Below, piece after piece: positions 42,964-50,624 of a stretch of DNA of 64,000 nucleotides. The DNA is from Streptomyces galbus (GTDB taxonomy: Bacteria > Actinomycetota > Actinomycetes > Streptomycetales > Streptomycetaceae): the NCBI RefSeq assembly GCF_005280195.1, contig NZ_SZPR01000003.1, forward strand, positions 216,205 to 280,204, given 5' to 3'. The first letter of the stretch is position 1. Each line of letters opens with the position of its first letter. The notes under the pieces were generated by a model. The model did no database searches, was not told where the DNA came from, and saw only the letters and a program-made list of their open reading frames with translations. The translations under genes and the position numbers were made by a program.

Positions 42964-43896
42964 GTGGGCGTGTTCGTCTTCCTCCCGCTGGTCCTGCCGC
43001 TGACGGCGTGGCCGGTCGCCCGGCTCGCCGCGCAGCACCTGCACCCCCGCACGGCCACCCGGCTGCTCACCGCGCTGGCGGCCGTCATGGCGACGTGCAG
43101 CACGGTGTGCCTCGCGCTGCTCATGGTGGTGGGCACCGCCCAACTGCCCGGCAACCCGCTGCCCGACGGCTGGTCCGACCCCGAGGTCCGCGCGGCGGTG
43201 CCGTACGACGAGGTGGCCGGCCGGGCGGCCGTGCCCGCGCTGCTGGTCGTGCTCGCCGCGTGCGCGGTGACCCTCCGGCGCCACCGGCGGGTGCGCCGCC
43301 GGGGCCACGCGGCTCTGGCCGGCCTGCCGGGCACCGAGGTCGCCGTGCTGCCCGACTCCGAGCCCTACGCGTACGCGCTGCCGGGCGGGCCGCGCGGCCG
43401 GATCGTCGTGACGACGGCCCTGCTCACGCACCTCGGACCGGCCGAGCGCCGCGCGCTGTTCGCCCATGAGCGCGCGCACCTGACGGCCCGTCACCACCGG
43501 TACCTGCTCACCGTGCGGCTGGCCGCACGCGCCAACCCGTTCCTGCGCCCCCTGCGGGCCGCGGTGGCCTACACGACGGAGCGCTGGGCGGACGAGGCGG
43601 CGGCCGAGGCGGTCGGCAGCCGCCGTGCCGTGGCCCGCGCGATCGGCAGGGCGGCGCTGGTCTCCCGGGGCACGCCCGGGCCGACGCTCGCGGGCCTGGC
43701 CGCACCGGGTCCGGTGCCGCGCCGGGTCGCCGCGCTCCTCGCCCCGGCCCCGGTGACGCGGGCCTGGCCGTCGGCGTTCACGGCCGTGGGCCTCGCGGCC
43801 TGGACGGCGGCCGCGGGGACGGCCGTGTCGGCCATGTCGTCCGCGAACTCCGCCGTCACCCTGGCACTCGTCCTGCGGGCGGCGACACCCCTGTAG
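42964..43896 (+). CDS. M56-family (BlaR1/MecR1-like) membrane metallopeptidase
   Basis: A 310-aa protein with four membrane segments (about residues 3-22, 35-57, 85-102 and near the C-terminus at 270-300). A cytoplasmic peptidase domain carries the zinc motif HERAH (in LFAHERAHLTARHHRYL, near 160) and a downstream TERWADEAAAE supplying the third ligand. It lacks the penicillin-sensor domain of BlaR1, so it is the short actinobacterial M56 form. It is paired with the BlaI-type repressor and should control that repressor's cleavage. The signal is unknown. Confidence 0.9.
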   Translation: MGVFVFLPLVLPLTAWPVARLAAQHLHPRTATRLLTALAAVMATCSTVCLALLMVVGTAQLPGNPLPDGWSDPEVRAAVPYDEVAGRAAVPALLVVLAACAVTLRRHRRVRRRGHAALAGLPGTEVAVLPDSEPYAYALPGGPRGRIVVTTALLTHLGPAERRALFAHERAHLTARHHRYLLTVRLAARANPFLRPLRAAVAYTTERWADEAAAEAVGSRRAVARAIGRAALVSRGTPGPTLAGLAAPGPVPRRVAALLAPAPVTRAWPSAFTAVGLAAWTAAAGTAVSAMSSANSAVTLALVLRAATPL

Positions 43897-43938
43897 GCCC
43901 CGGGGCGGGGGCCGTGGACAGGGATGCCGCCGAACCGG

Positions 43939-44394
43939 TCAGAGGTCGAACTCGTGCGGCGGCAGGTCGAGCGTGAAGCACGCCTCGCGGACGACGGCCT
44001 GCTCGGTCTTGTCGAAGTCGCCGTCGGCGCCGCCGATGACGATGCCGATCTGGATGACGGCCCGCGCCTCGGCGGGCTTCTTCTTCGCCTTGGCGACCTC
44101 CTGCAACACGCTGACCTTGCCGAAGGCGAAGTCGGCGGTCAGCTTGTCGAGGTTCGCCTCGAAGCGGCGGCGCAGGTCGTCGGCGTCGAAGTTCTGCAAC
44201 ACCTCGTTGGTGGCGATCAGTTGGGCCACGCGCTGCCGCTCGGCCGGGTCGATCGTGCCGTCGGCGGCGGCGACCAGGGCGCACATCGCCATGCTCGCAT
44301 CGCGGAAGGCGCCGCTCTTCAGGTCGTTCTTCTTCGCCACGAGCTGGGTCTGCATCGTCGACGCGGACTCCTTGATGCGGTCCCACAGGGCCAT
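43939..44394 (-). CDS. TerB-family tellurite-resistance/stress protein
   Basis: A 151-aa protein beginning MALWDRIKESASTMQTQLVAKK. The TerB helical domain shows MAMCALVAAADGTIDPAERQRVAQLIATNEVLQNF and a second acidic motif GIVIGGADGDFDKTEQAVVREAC. These two DG-containing acidic loops are the metal-binding signature. TerB acts at the inner membrane with TerC in tellurite and phage/chemical stress responses. No terC neighbour is present here, though a TerD-fusion gene is 21 kb away. ATG 44394 was preferred over the longer start because family N-termini match. It is convergent with the M56 gene. Confidence 0.9.
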   Translation of the reverse strand: MALWDRIKESASTMQTQLVAKKNDLKSGAFRDASMAMCALVAAADGTIDPAERQRVAQLIATNEVLQNFDADDLRRRFEANLDKLTADFAFGKVSVLQEVAKAKKKPAEARAVIQIGIVIGGADGDFDKTEQAVVREACFTLDLPPHEFDL

Positions 44395-44511
44395 GAGAAC
44401 TCCATGTGTGTGCGTTGTCATCAGATCTACAGCACCGTAGAAACTAGCGACGCGGCGGATAAGTTCCTGGCTCCGCGGGCGTACGACACCTCACCGCCGT
44501 CCCGCGCCGTC

Positions 44512-45285
44512 TCACCGCACCGGGAAACCGAACGAGTAGCCCTGGTCCGTGAGCCAGGGCAGCACCCGGCGCAGCGCCTCGACGGTCTGGGAGCGGTCGC
44601 CGCCCGCGTCGTGGAAGAGGACCGTCGGCCCGTTCGCCACCTCCCGCTGCACGGTGGCGACGATGGCGTCCGTGCCCGGCCGCTCGAAGTCCTTGGTGTC
44701 GACGTTCCAGCCCAGCGGTCGCATGCCCCGCGAGGCGGCGAGCGTACGGCTGTACGGCGTGAACGCGCCGCCGGGCGCCCGGTAGTACATCGGCCGGACA
44801 CCCCCGGACGCCTCGGTGATCATGCGCTCGGCGTCGAGGACCTGCTGCTTTTGGTACGCCTCGGACTGCTTGTCCATGCTGGTGTCGTGCGACACCGAGT
44901 GGTCGCACAGCCGGTGCCCCTCGGCGACGACCCGCTTCACCAGGTCGGGGTGGGCCTGCGCCTGCGCGCCCACCATGCAGAAGGTGGCCTTCACGCCGTA
45001 CTCCCGCAGCACGTCGAGCACTTGGGGGGTCCAGCGCGGGTCGGGCCCGTCGTCGATGGTGATGTTGACACCCCGCGGGCCCCGGTCGGAGGCGTGCGCG
45101 ATGCTCACGTCCACGGCCTTGACCTCACTGACCGGCGTGGCGGACGCGGCGGCCGTCGACGGACCGCCCCCCGCGGCACCGGCCTGCGCCGCCCACACCG
45201 ACGCCCCGGCGGCGACCAGCGTCACCCCGAGCGCCGCACCGACGACCTTGCCGTACCAGCCCCGCCTGCCCCCGTGCCGCGCCAT
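44512..45285 (-). CDS. Exported polysaccharide deacetylase (NodB domain)
   Basis: A 257-aa protein with an N-terminal signal/anchor (residues ~11-33) and a CE4 NodB domain. Motif 1 is TIDDGPD at 76-82 (catalytic base and metal Asp), motif 2 is HSVSH at 129-133 (metal His pair), motif 3 is YYRAPGGAFT, motif 4 is GWNVDTKDFERPG and motif 5 is TVLFHDAGGDRSQT. It removes N-acetyl groups from peptidoglycan or related extracellular glycans. ATG 45285 follows GAAGGCGGGGCGGGG. It is monocistronic. Confidence 0.93.
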   Translation of the reverse strand: MARHGGRRGWYGKVVGAALGVTLVAAGASVWAAQAGAAGGGPSTAAASATPVSEVKAVDVSIAHASDRGPRGVNITIDDGPDPRWTPQVLDVLREYGVKATFCMVGAQAQAHPDLVKRVVAEGHRLCDHSVSHDTSMDKQSEAYQKQQVLDAERMITEASGGVRPMYYRAPGGAFTPYSRTLAASRGMRPLGWNVDTKDFERPGTDAIVATVQREVANGPTVLFHDAGGDRSQTVEALRRVLPWLTDQGYSFGFPVR

Positions 45286-45429
45286 CCCCGCCCCGCCTTC
45301 CCGCAGTTGCCCCGTCTGTTCGAACGACCACACGGCAGGACGACAACGGAGCCCGCGAGGATCCGCCCGTTACGGACTACGGACAATTCCGGGGAACTGC
45401 GGGAACAACTCGACGGGCGCCGACCCGCC

Positions 45430-45960
45430 TCACACGCAGCACCGGCAGTACAGGTGGGCCCCCGCCGCGCGCGCCCGGCCGGCCAGGCGTACGAAGGTGA
45501 CCACCGTGTCCTCGGCGTCGCGCGGATCGGCGAAGTGCAGCTCCTCGATCCCGCCCCACCGGGCCGCCACGCCGGGTACCGCGTCCTCGGGAAGCGCGGC
45601 GAGCACGTCCCGCCAACGGTCGGGGAGCTGCTGGAGTATCAGCCCGGTGTCCCACGCGGAGCCGGGCCCGTCGGGCCCGCCCGGCGGGTACGGCACGTCG
45701 GGCCAGACCAGCTCGGGCCCGTCCGCCGGACCGCCGTCGACCGAGGAGCCCTGCACGGCGGCCCTCGTCGCGGAGGCCCCCTCCGCGAAGCCGACCAGTT
45801 GCGCGAGCACCACGTCCGGGTCGATCCCCTTGGCGTCGATCCAGTCCGCGCCCGCGTCCTCCAGCGACGTCCCGCTCAGCCAGTCGCCGCCCGGACCGAT
45901 GGCCAGCTCCACCGCCGTCGCACCGTCGGCCGCGTGGAAGTAGTCGCACAGCACGCCCAT
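45430..45960 (-). CDS. Hypothetical protein (MGVLCDYF family)
   Basis: A 176-aa acidic protein. It begins MGVLCDYFHAADGATAVELA and continues with DWIDAKGIDPDVVLAQLVGFAEG, which recurs in Streptomyces hypotheticals. The rest includes PDRWRDVLAALPEDAVPGVAARWGGIEELHF and ends LYCRCCV, a Cys-rich C-terminus. GGGGGAG lies 6 nt upstream of ATG 45960. The acidic, compact character and family sequence are reminiscent of immunity-type or SUKH-like proteins, but this is speculation. Function unrecognised. Confidence 0.7.
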   Translation of the reverse strand: MGVLCDYFHAADGATAVELAIGPGGDWLSGTSLEDAGADWIDAKGIDPDVVLAQLVGFAEGASATRAAVQGSSVDGGPADGPELVWPDVPYPPGGPDGPGSAWDTGLILQQLPDRWRDVLAALPEDAVPGVAARWGGIEELHFADPRDAEDTVVTFVRLAGRARAAGAHLYCRCCV

Positions 45961-46030
45961 GTCGCTCCCCCGATCCCCCCGGTCAAGCCCTGGGAAAAGT
46001 AGAGCAGACGGCACTGACAACGCCCCGCGG

Positions 46031-47476
46031 TCAGCCGCCCTCGCGCTTGATCCACTCCCCGCCGCCCAGCGGGTAGTCGTAGCCCGGGCGGCCCGTGGCG
46101 GCGCTGGTGCGGAACGGCGTACCGGAGTTGTCGATGTGGACCGTCCCCCGGCGGTTCCCGCTGGACCAGTCAAGGGTGAGGTCCCAGCGCACGTCGTGGG
46201 CGTCGGTGCGGGCGGTCACGTAGAAGACCTCGGGATCGGACTCGCTGACCTTGTAGGGGAAGGGACGCTGGCCGTTCTTCACGCCGACCGTGGGACTGCC
46301 GGCGTCGAGGTCGATGTCGAACCTCTTGGTCCCCACGCCACCGCCGCAGCCGACGCCCATCGAGTAGTCGTTCCAGGCGAGCGGCGCGCCCTTGCTGAGC
46401 ACCCGCACGTGCAGCGCCTCCAGGACAACGGTGTCCGCACCCGTGCCCTGCACGGTGAGCGCGATCTCCTGCTCCCCCGAGGACACCGCCCCGTACGCGG
46501 CCGCCCAGCGCACGGCGTCCTGCTCGCCCGCCGGCGGACCCACCTGCTCCGGTTCGCTGTCGACGAGGAAGTGCTGGCTGCACGGGCTGTCGTAGACGTA
46601 CGGCCGGGTGCCGACGGTGAGCGGGACGGCACCGGTGCCGCGGTCGTCGCCGCGCGGGGCGGCCCCGCCGGCGTCCTCCGGCGCACGGGAGCGGGCCGCA
46701 CCGGGGGAGGCGGACGGGGAAGGCTTCGGCCGCTTGGCGCTCGGAGACGGGGAGGCGGTCACCTTCCCGCCGTCCGGCGTCGCGGTGGTAGCGGGTGCGG
46801 TCGCCCCGGCCACCGCCTGGCGACCGCCCCCGTCGTCGTCCCCGCCGCCGACCAGCGGAGGAACGACGAGGACGGCGGCCCCGAGCACCACGACACCGGC
46901 GACGCAGGCGGCCGCCAGCACGGTGCGGCGCCGGCGGCGGGGCGGGGAGACGTCGCGCGCAACGTCGGAGACGACGGGACCGGTGGGGCCGGTGGGGCCG
47001 GCGGCGTGGTGGGCCGTGCCCGGGCTGACGGTCCCCCGCGTATCGGCGGCCGCCGATGCCGGGACGGCGCCCTGCCCGCCGAGGGGCGCATCACCGGTCC
47101 CGGCCGCCCCCTCCGATGCCGCAGCCACCGCCCCCTCGGCTGCCGGAGCCGCCTCCTCGTCCCCGGCGGCAGTGGCCGGCGCCGGGGCAGCCGGCTGCTC
47201 CCGCTCCCCCTTGTTCCCGCGCGCGGCGTCCGCCAGGATCCAGCGCCGGTGCAGCTCGACCAGTTCCTCCGGCGTCGCCCTGCAGACGCGGGCGAGGCGC
47301 TCCACGGGCGCGTAGTCGACGGGCACGGCGGTGCCGTTGCAGTAGCGGTGCAGCGTCGAGGTGCTCATGTGCATCCGCTTGGCGAGCGCTCCGTAACTCA
47401 GCCCCGAGCGGTCCTTCAGCTCGCGCAGCAACCGCGCGAACGCCTCCGTCGCCCCGGCCCCTGTTGCCCCCGGCAC
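46031..47476 (-). CDS. XRE-type helix-turn-helix transmembrane protein
   Basis: A 481-aa protein. Residues ~10-70 are a helix-turn-helix (ATEAFARLLRELKDRSGLSYGALAKRMHMSTSTLHRYCNG, then VERLARVCRATPEELVELHRRW). A disordered Ala/Pro region leads to one membrane helix (VLAAACVAGVVVLGAAVLVV, about 195-215). A Ser/Pro-rich linker and an extracytoplasmic beta-domain follow (~300-480) containing YVYDSPCSQHFLVDSEPEQV and MGVGCGGGVGTKRFDIDLD. This one-pass architecture is common in Streptomyces and may link surface sensing to DNA binding or membrane localisation. Start is GTG 47476 after GGGGGAAC. Confidence 0.82.
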   Translation of the reverse strand: MPGATGAGATEAFARLLRELKDRSGLSYGALAKRMHMSTSTLHRYCNGTAVPVDYAPVERLARVCRATPEELVELHRRWILADAARGNKGEREQPAAPAPATAAGDEEAAPAAEGAVAAASEGAAGTGDAPLGGQGAVPASAAADTRGTVSPGTAHHAAGPTGPTGPVVSDVARDVSPPRRRRRTVLAAACVAGVVVLGAAVLVVPPLVGGGDDDGGGRQAVAGATAPATTATPDGGKVTASPSPSAKRPKPSPSASPGAARSRAPEDAGGAAPRGDDRGTGAVPLTVGTRPYVYDSPCSQHFLVDSEPEQVGPPAGEQDAVRWAAAYGAVSSGEQEIALTVQGTGADTVVLEALHVRVLSKGAPLAWNDYSMGVGCGGGVGTKRFDIDLDAGSPTVGVKNGQRPFPYKVSESDPEVFYVTARTDAHDVRWDLTLDWSSGNRRGTVHIDNSGTPFRTSAATGRPGYDYPLGGGEWIKREGG

Positions 47477-47664
47477 CGCGTTCCCCCGTCCCCTCGTGTC
47501 CCGGCACAGCGTTCCAGGACGTTGGTATTTCCCCAGCTCAGAGCCCGTTTCACCGTTCCGGCGTCCCGAACTCCCCGCTGGTCGTGGCGGGTGGGACAGA
47601 ACGCCGCACAAGCTTCGGTCATCCAATCACCACGGCAACCCGAACACCGAAGGGGCTCAGCCAC

Positions 47665-48429
47665 ATGTCCAGCTTCCGCACCGCCCGCACCCCCCGCGTC
47701 CGTCTCGTCGGCGCCGCCGCGACCGTCGTGGTCGCCGCCCTCTCCCTGACCGCCTGCAACGACGGAACGGGCGTCCACAGCGAGGGACGGGCGACCGGCA
47801 CCGCGACGACCGCGGCCCCGAGCACCACTCCCGCTTCGCCCCCGCAGGACAAGCCCTCGGCCGGCACGGGCCAGGACTCGGGCACGGACGCCTCGGCCCC
47901 GGCGACGAAGGGCCCGGCGGGCAAGGCACCGGCGGGCAAGGACTCCGCGTCGAAGGCGCCGGGCGCGTCCGGGGCGAACGGCGGGGCCGGGGGGTCCGGC
48001 ACGCCGGTCACCTGCGAGGGGTCGGTCACCAGGACGACCGCCGCTCCGCTGACCCGTCCCGTCAACCACATGCTGCTCACGGTGACCAACACCGGCAGCA
48101 GGACGTGCTTCCTCTACGGCTACCCGGCGGTCCGCTTCGGCGGAGCCCAGGCCGTGCCCCCGGTCATCGAGGACTCGCAGCCGCAGGCGGTGGTCACGCT
48201 GGAGCCTGGCCAGTCCGGCTACGCCTCGGTGAATCTGGCCGCCACCGACGGCAGCGGCGCGAACGGCCACACGGTGAACTCGCTGACCGTCTACTTCCAG
48301 GGCCGCTCCGGCAGCGGGAGCGTCGGCACGGGCGCCCACCCGTCCCTCCCCGCGAAGGGCGTCTACGTCGACGACTCGCTCAAGGTCACGTACTGGCAGC
48401 AGTCGATGGACGACGCGGTGAGCTGGTAG
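47665..48429 (+). CDS. DUF4232-domain lipoprotein
   Basis: A 254-aa protein with a lipoprotein signal (RLVGAAATVVVAALSLTACND; lipobox LTAC) and a ~85-residue Thr/Ala/Lys/Gly-rich linker. The DUF4232 domain contains CEGSVTRTTAAPLTRPVNHMLLTVTNTG, then TCFLYGYPAVRFGGA and VTLEPGQSGYASVNLAATDGSG. DUF4232 is an extracytoplasmic beta-sandwich of unknown function, common in actinobacterial lipoproteins. It is divergent from the HTH membrane protein, with ~190 bp between. ATG 47665 follows AAGGGG. Confidence 0.87.
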   Translation: MSSFRTARTPRVRLVGAAATVVVAALSLTACNDGTGVHSEGRATGTATTAAPSTTPASPPQDKPSAGTGQDSGTDASAPATKGPAGKAPAGKDSASKAPGASGANGGAGGSGTPVTCEGSVTRTTAAPLTRPVNHMLLTVTNTGSRTCFLYGYPAVRFGGAQAVPPVIEDSQPQAVVTLEPGQSGYASVNLAATDGSGANGHTVNSLTVYFQGRSGSGSVGTGAHPSLPAKGVYVDDSLKVTYWQQSMDDAVSW

Positions 48430-48470
48430 TCCTCACGGCCGGACGGGGCGGCCGGGCCGGCGGGTGGTCC

Positions 48471-48836
48471 TCAGCGGGAGCTCGCACCGGAGCCGGAGCT
48501 GGAGCTGCCCGCCGGCGATCCGCTGGCGGCGCGGCGGTACTCGGCGTTGATGCGCTGCGCCTCCTCGAGCTGGTCCTCCAGGATGACGATGCGACACGCG
48601 GCCTCGATCGGAGTCCCCTTGTCGACGAGCTCCCGGGCACGTGCGGCGATCCGCAGCTGGTAGCGGGAGTACCTGCGGTGCCCACCCTCCGAACGGAGCG
48701 GCGTGATCAGACGGGCCTCGCCGATGGCACGCAGGAACGCCGGAGTGGTGCCGAGCATCTCGGCCGCCCGGCCCATCGTGTACGCCGGATAGTCGTCGTC
48801 GTCCAGACGATCATTCAGAGGGTTGTCCGATGTCAT
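48471..48836 (-). CDS. MerR-family transcriptional regulator
   Basis: A 121-aa protein. The MerR winged helix is clear: YPAYTMGRAAEMLGTTPAFLRAIGEARLITPLRSEGGHRRYSRYQLRIAARARELVDKGTPIEAACRIVILEDQLEEAQRINAEYRR. The C-terminus is a Ser/Gly tail without Cys or a ligand-binding domain, so a small effector is not evident. GAGGTGAC directly precedes ATG 48836. A perfect 32-bp palindrome lies 25 nt upstream in the only available promoter/leader space, so the gene may be controlled through it. It is convergent with the DUF4232 gene. Confidence 0.9.
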   Translation of the reverse strand: MTSDNPLNDRLDDDDYPAYTMGRAAEMLGTTPAFLRAIGEARLITPLRSEGGHRRYSRYQLRIAARARELVDKGTPIEAACRIVILEDQLEEAQRINAEYRRAASGSPAGSSSSGSGASSR

Positions 48837-48861
48837 GTCACCTCGCTGTGCAACGCGTCGA

Positions 48862-48893
48862 GGGGCCTTGGTGCCGTACGGCACCAAGGCCCC
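48862..48893. promoter_or_regulatory. Perfect 32-bp palindrome upstream of the MerR gene
   Basis: Positions 48862-48877 (GGGGCCTTGGTGCCGT) are the exact complement of 48878-48893. It begins 25 nt upstream of the MerR start codon. It could be an operator, a leader hairpin, or a terminator left from an upstream transcript; sequence alone does not decide. Confidence 0.6.
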
Positions 48894-49266
48894 GAAGGAA
48901 ATTCAACACCATCTGTCGGCCCTAGTGCGGTGCCGACCTTCTGTTTCCGCTACCCGGCCCGGCAGGGCGGAGCGGGGGATCGCAGCTGCGTGACCGGGGA
49001 CCACCATCCAATCCGGGGTCTTGCGGTACCCGGGCCGCACGTTCGCGGACCGGGCGATCCTGATGGCGTCTGCTCCTCCATTTCTTCCGAACGGACTGCT
49101 GACCTGCGTACTTGTCTTCAGCCACCCGCCAGTTCATGTCTGGCGGATCTCGTTCGACCGTTGTCTACGTCGACAACCATACCCCGCCCGGCGACGAAAA
49201 ACTACATCGGCAACGACAGATTTCACTCGTCCGACGGACAGGGAACCGGACCGTCCGCCGACACGC
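48894..49266. other. Gene-poor region, possibly a decayed reading frame
   Basis: This ~370-bp stretch has lower GC than its neighbours. On the minus strand one frame encodes ...IRIARSANVRPGYRKTPDWM... as a plausible but start-less peptide fragment; no complete gene is supported. It may be remnant coding DNA. Confidence 0.35.
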
Positions 49267-49304
49267 CAGTGGGCCCTGCCGACGCGCGTCGGCAGGGCCC
49301 ACTG
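49267..49304 (-). terminator. Perfect 38-bp palindrome, probable terminator
   Basis: CAGTGGGCCCTGCCGACG at 49267-49284, two central bases, then the exact complement to 49304. It starts 30 nt after the stop of the CBS-like gene on the minus strand. Confidence 0.75.
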
Positions 49305-49333
49305 GGTCTGTGAGGGCGGTCACCCGCCCGGTG

Positions 49334-49549
49334 TCATGCGGCCATGGCCACGGCGGCCCCACCGTCGAGGACGTCCCGCAGCCGGACGCGGTCCGTGTAC
49401 GCGGCACTCTCCCGAAGGCCGGCGAGCTGGGCCAGGGAAACGCATCCCGTGTTCTCGTCGTCCCCGTCGCAGATGGCCAGGTGCTCGACCCGGGCCCCGG
49501 CCATGACGGCCAGGGCGACTTCGACGGTCATGTCGTCACTCACCCGCAA
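49334..49549 (-). CDS. Small single CBS-motif protein
   Basis: A 71-aa protein read from TTG 49549 (GAGGAG 6 nt upstream) as MRVSDDMTVEVALAVMAGARVEHLAICDGDDENTG..., ending TDRVRLRDVLDGGAAVAMAA. This is one CBS half-module (beta-alpha-beta-beta-alpha). A pair is normally required to bind an adenine nucleotide, so it must dimerise or be a relic. Homologous proteins accompany cold-shock genes in Streptomyces, as here (second cold-shock gene 220 bp upstream). The longer open frame upstream of the TTG is not CBS-like. Confidence 0.65.
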   Translation of the reverse strand: MRVSDDMTVEVALAVMAGARVEHLAICDGDDENTGCVSLAQLAGLRESAAYTDRVRLRDVLDGGAAVAMAA

Positions 49550-49708
49550 CGGGATCTCCTCAGGAACGAAAGGGAAAACGGAAAACGGCAGTAATGCGGC
49601 ACTGGCGCAAAAGGGCGATGCATCAGCAATGCGGCCGTACCACAATGCGGCAATAACAGGGCGCGACCGAGAAGGAAAAGCCCGGCCCCTGGCGCCGCAA
49701 CAGAGAAC

Positions 49709-49744
49709 GAGCCGGGCCCGCACCCCTGGGTGCGGGCCCGGCTC
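49709..49744 (-). terminator. Terminator of the second cold-shock gene
   Basis: A perfect 17-bp stem (GAGCCGGGCCCGCACCC at 49709-49725 and its complement at 49728-49744) with a 2-nt centre, 25 nt after the cold-shock stop. Confidence 0.85.
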
Positions 49745-49769
49745 GCAAGTACGCGTGAGCGCGGGTGGG

Positions 49770-49973
49770 TCAGGCGGGAACGATGTTCTCCGCGGTCAGA
49801 CCCTTCTGGCCCTGCGCGATGTCGAACGACACCTTCTGGCCTTCGAGCAGCTCACGGAAGCCCGAGGAGGCGATGTTCGAGTAGTGGGCGAAGACGTCGG
49901 CGCCGCCGCCGTCCTGCTCGATGAAGCCGAAGCCCTTTTCCGCGTTGAACCACTTCACGGTGCCAGTAGCCAT
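49770..49973 (-). CDS. Cold-shock protein, CspA family (second copy)
   Basis: A 67-aa cold-shock domain, [20 protein letters not shown]..., with RNP1 (KGFGFIE) and RNP2 (DVFAHYS), nearly identical to the copy at 41741-41944. Notable changes are [29 protein letters not shown] at the C-terminal half. Two 21-bp leader blocks are shared with the other gene. It lies upstream of the CBS-motif gene and has its own terminator. Confidence 0.95.
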   Translation of the reverse strand: MATGTVKWFNAEKGFGFIEQDGGGADVFAHYSNIASSGFRELLEGQKVSFDIAQGQKGLTAENIVPA

Positions 49974-50020
49974 GTTGTTTCTCCTCCGGAGACGGTTTCA
50001 GGAACGCACCCTGTGTGCAT

Positions 50021-50078
50021 TCCGTGTCGCCGTGATGATCAGCCGTCGGAAAAACCTTCTGGCAACCACACCTGCAAC
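50021..50078 (-). promoter_or_regulatory. Conserved leader elements of the second cold-shock gene
   Basis: Block A (50021-50041) and block B (50058-50078) match those upstream of the first cold-shock gene, at distances of 48-105 nt from this start. They are candidates for a shared promoter or cold-responsive leader structure. Confidence 0.55.
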
Positions 50079-50236
50079 TGACACCGACAGTAGCACGTCG
50101 CCCCCGGGGCTGCACGCTGTGTAATTCTTGCCCAGTTGTCGACCCAGTAATAGTCACTATGCCCGGCGCGAATTTCTCACATGACGGCAACAGATTTCAT
50201 CGGAGGCCCTGTCCCGTCGTCCTGCACGGCCGCGGG

Positions 50237-50461
50237 TCAGGCCGGCCGGGGCGTGATCGCCACCGCCCGGTAGTCGTACCCGTCCTGCTGGAAGCCGGGT
50301 GCCTCCCACTCGAGGTCGACCCGCTGCCCCGGCGACAGCGTGCGGAACCCGTGCGCCTGGATGTGGGAGTAGTGGCCCCAGCACCCCCCGGGCGTCTCGG
50401 GGGAGTCGAGCACGCCCCACCCTTCCTCGTCCCACCACTGACGCACAGATGCAGTCACCAT
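50237..50461 (-). CDS. Divergent cold-shock-domain protein
   Basis: A 74-aa protein, MVTASVRQWWDEEGWGVLDS..., with the pattern of a diverged cold-shock OB fold. VRQWWDEEGWGVLDS aligns with the VKWFNxEKGFGFI strand, CWGHYSHIQAHGFRTLSPGQRVDLEWE with DVFAHYS...LxEGQxV, and YRAVAI closes the fold. The aromatic RNA-binding residues are partly changed to Trp. Such proteins recur in Streptomyces. It is the last chromosomal gene before the island, and its start is 48 nt from the stranded tRNA terminator. Confidence 0.8.
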   Translation of the reverse strand: MVTASVRQWWDEEGWGVLDSPETPGGCWGHYSHIQAHGFRTLSPGQRVDLEWEAPGFQQDGYDYRAVAITPRPA

Positions 50462-50508
50462 GCGGGAACCCTACGGCTCCCCGCCACGGTGGTCGCCGGG
50501 AAAAACAA

Positions 50509-50535
50509 AAGGCCCGGGTCCGAGACCTGGGCCTT
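50509..50535 (-). terminator. Intrinsic terminator (probable ancestral tRNA-Gly terminator)
   Basis: Read on the minus strand, a 12-bp stem (AAGGCCCAGGTC / GACCCGGGCCTT, one G-T pair) with a 3-nt loop is followed by a T-rich tract (TTGTTTTT). It lies 5 nt beyond the tRNA-derived repeat at 50541. It therefore looks like the terminator that followed the tRNA-Gly before the island inserted. Confidence 0.75.
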
Positions 50536-50540
50536 CACTC

Positions 50541-50586
50541 TGGAGCGGGTGACGAGCATCGAACTCGCGCTCTCAGCTTGGGAAGC
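50541..50586 (-). repeat. Left attachment repeat (3' part of tRNA-Gly)
   Basis: 46 bp identical at 45 positions to 59237-59282, the 3' part of the intact tRNA-Gly including anticodon arm, T arm and CCA. The single difference is at 50557 (C for A). Beyond 50586 similarity to the tRNA stops, so this is an att copy rather than a gene. Confidence 0.85.
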
Positions 50587-50624
50587 GACGGCGCTCGGGT
50601 GGTACCCCTCGCGCTGCGGCCGGT

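Noticed and set aside
48922..49137. 71-codon minus-strand ORF
   Set aside because: Starts without a ribosome-binding site and has Arg/Ser/Pro-rich random-like composition; kept only as possible remnant DNA.
50541..50620. Second tRNA-Gly gene
   Set aside because: Identity to the tRNA ends at 50586; the D arm and 5' acceptor strand are missing, so it is an att copy.
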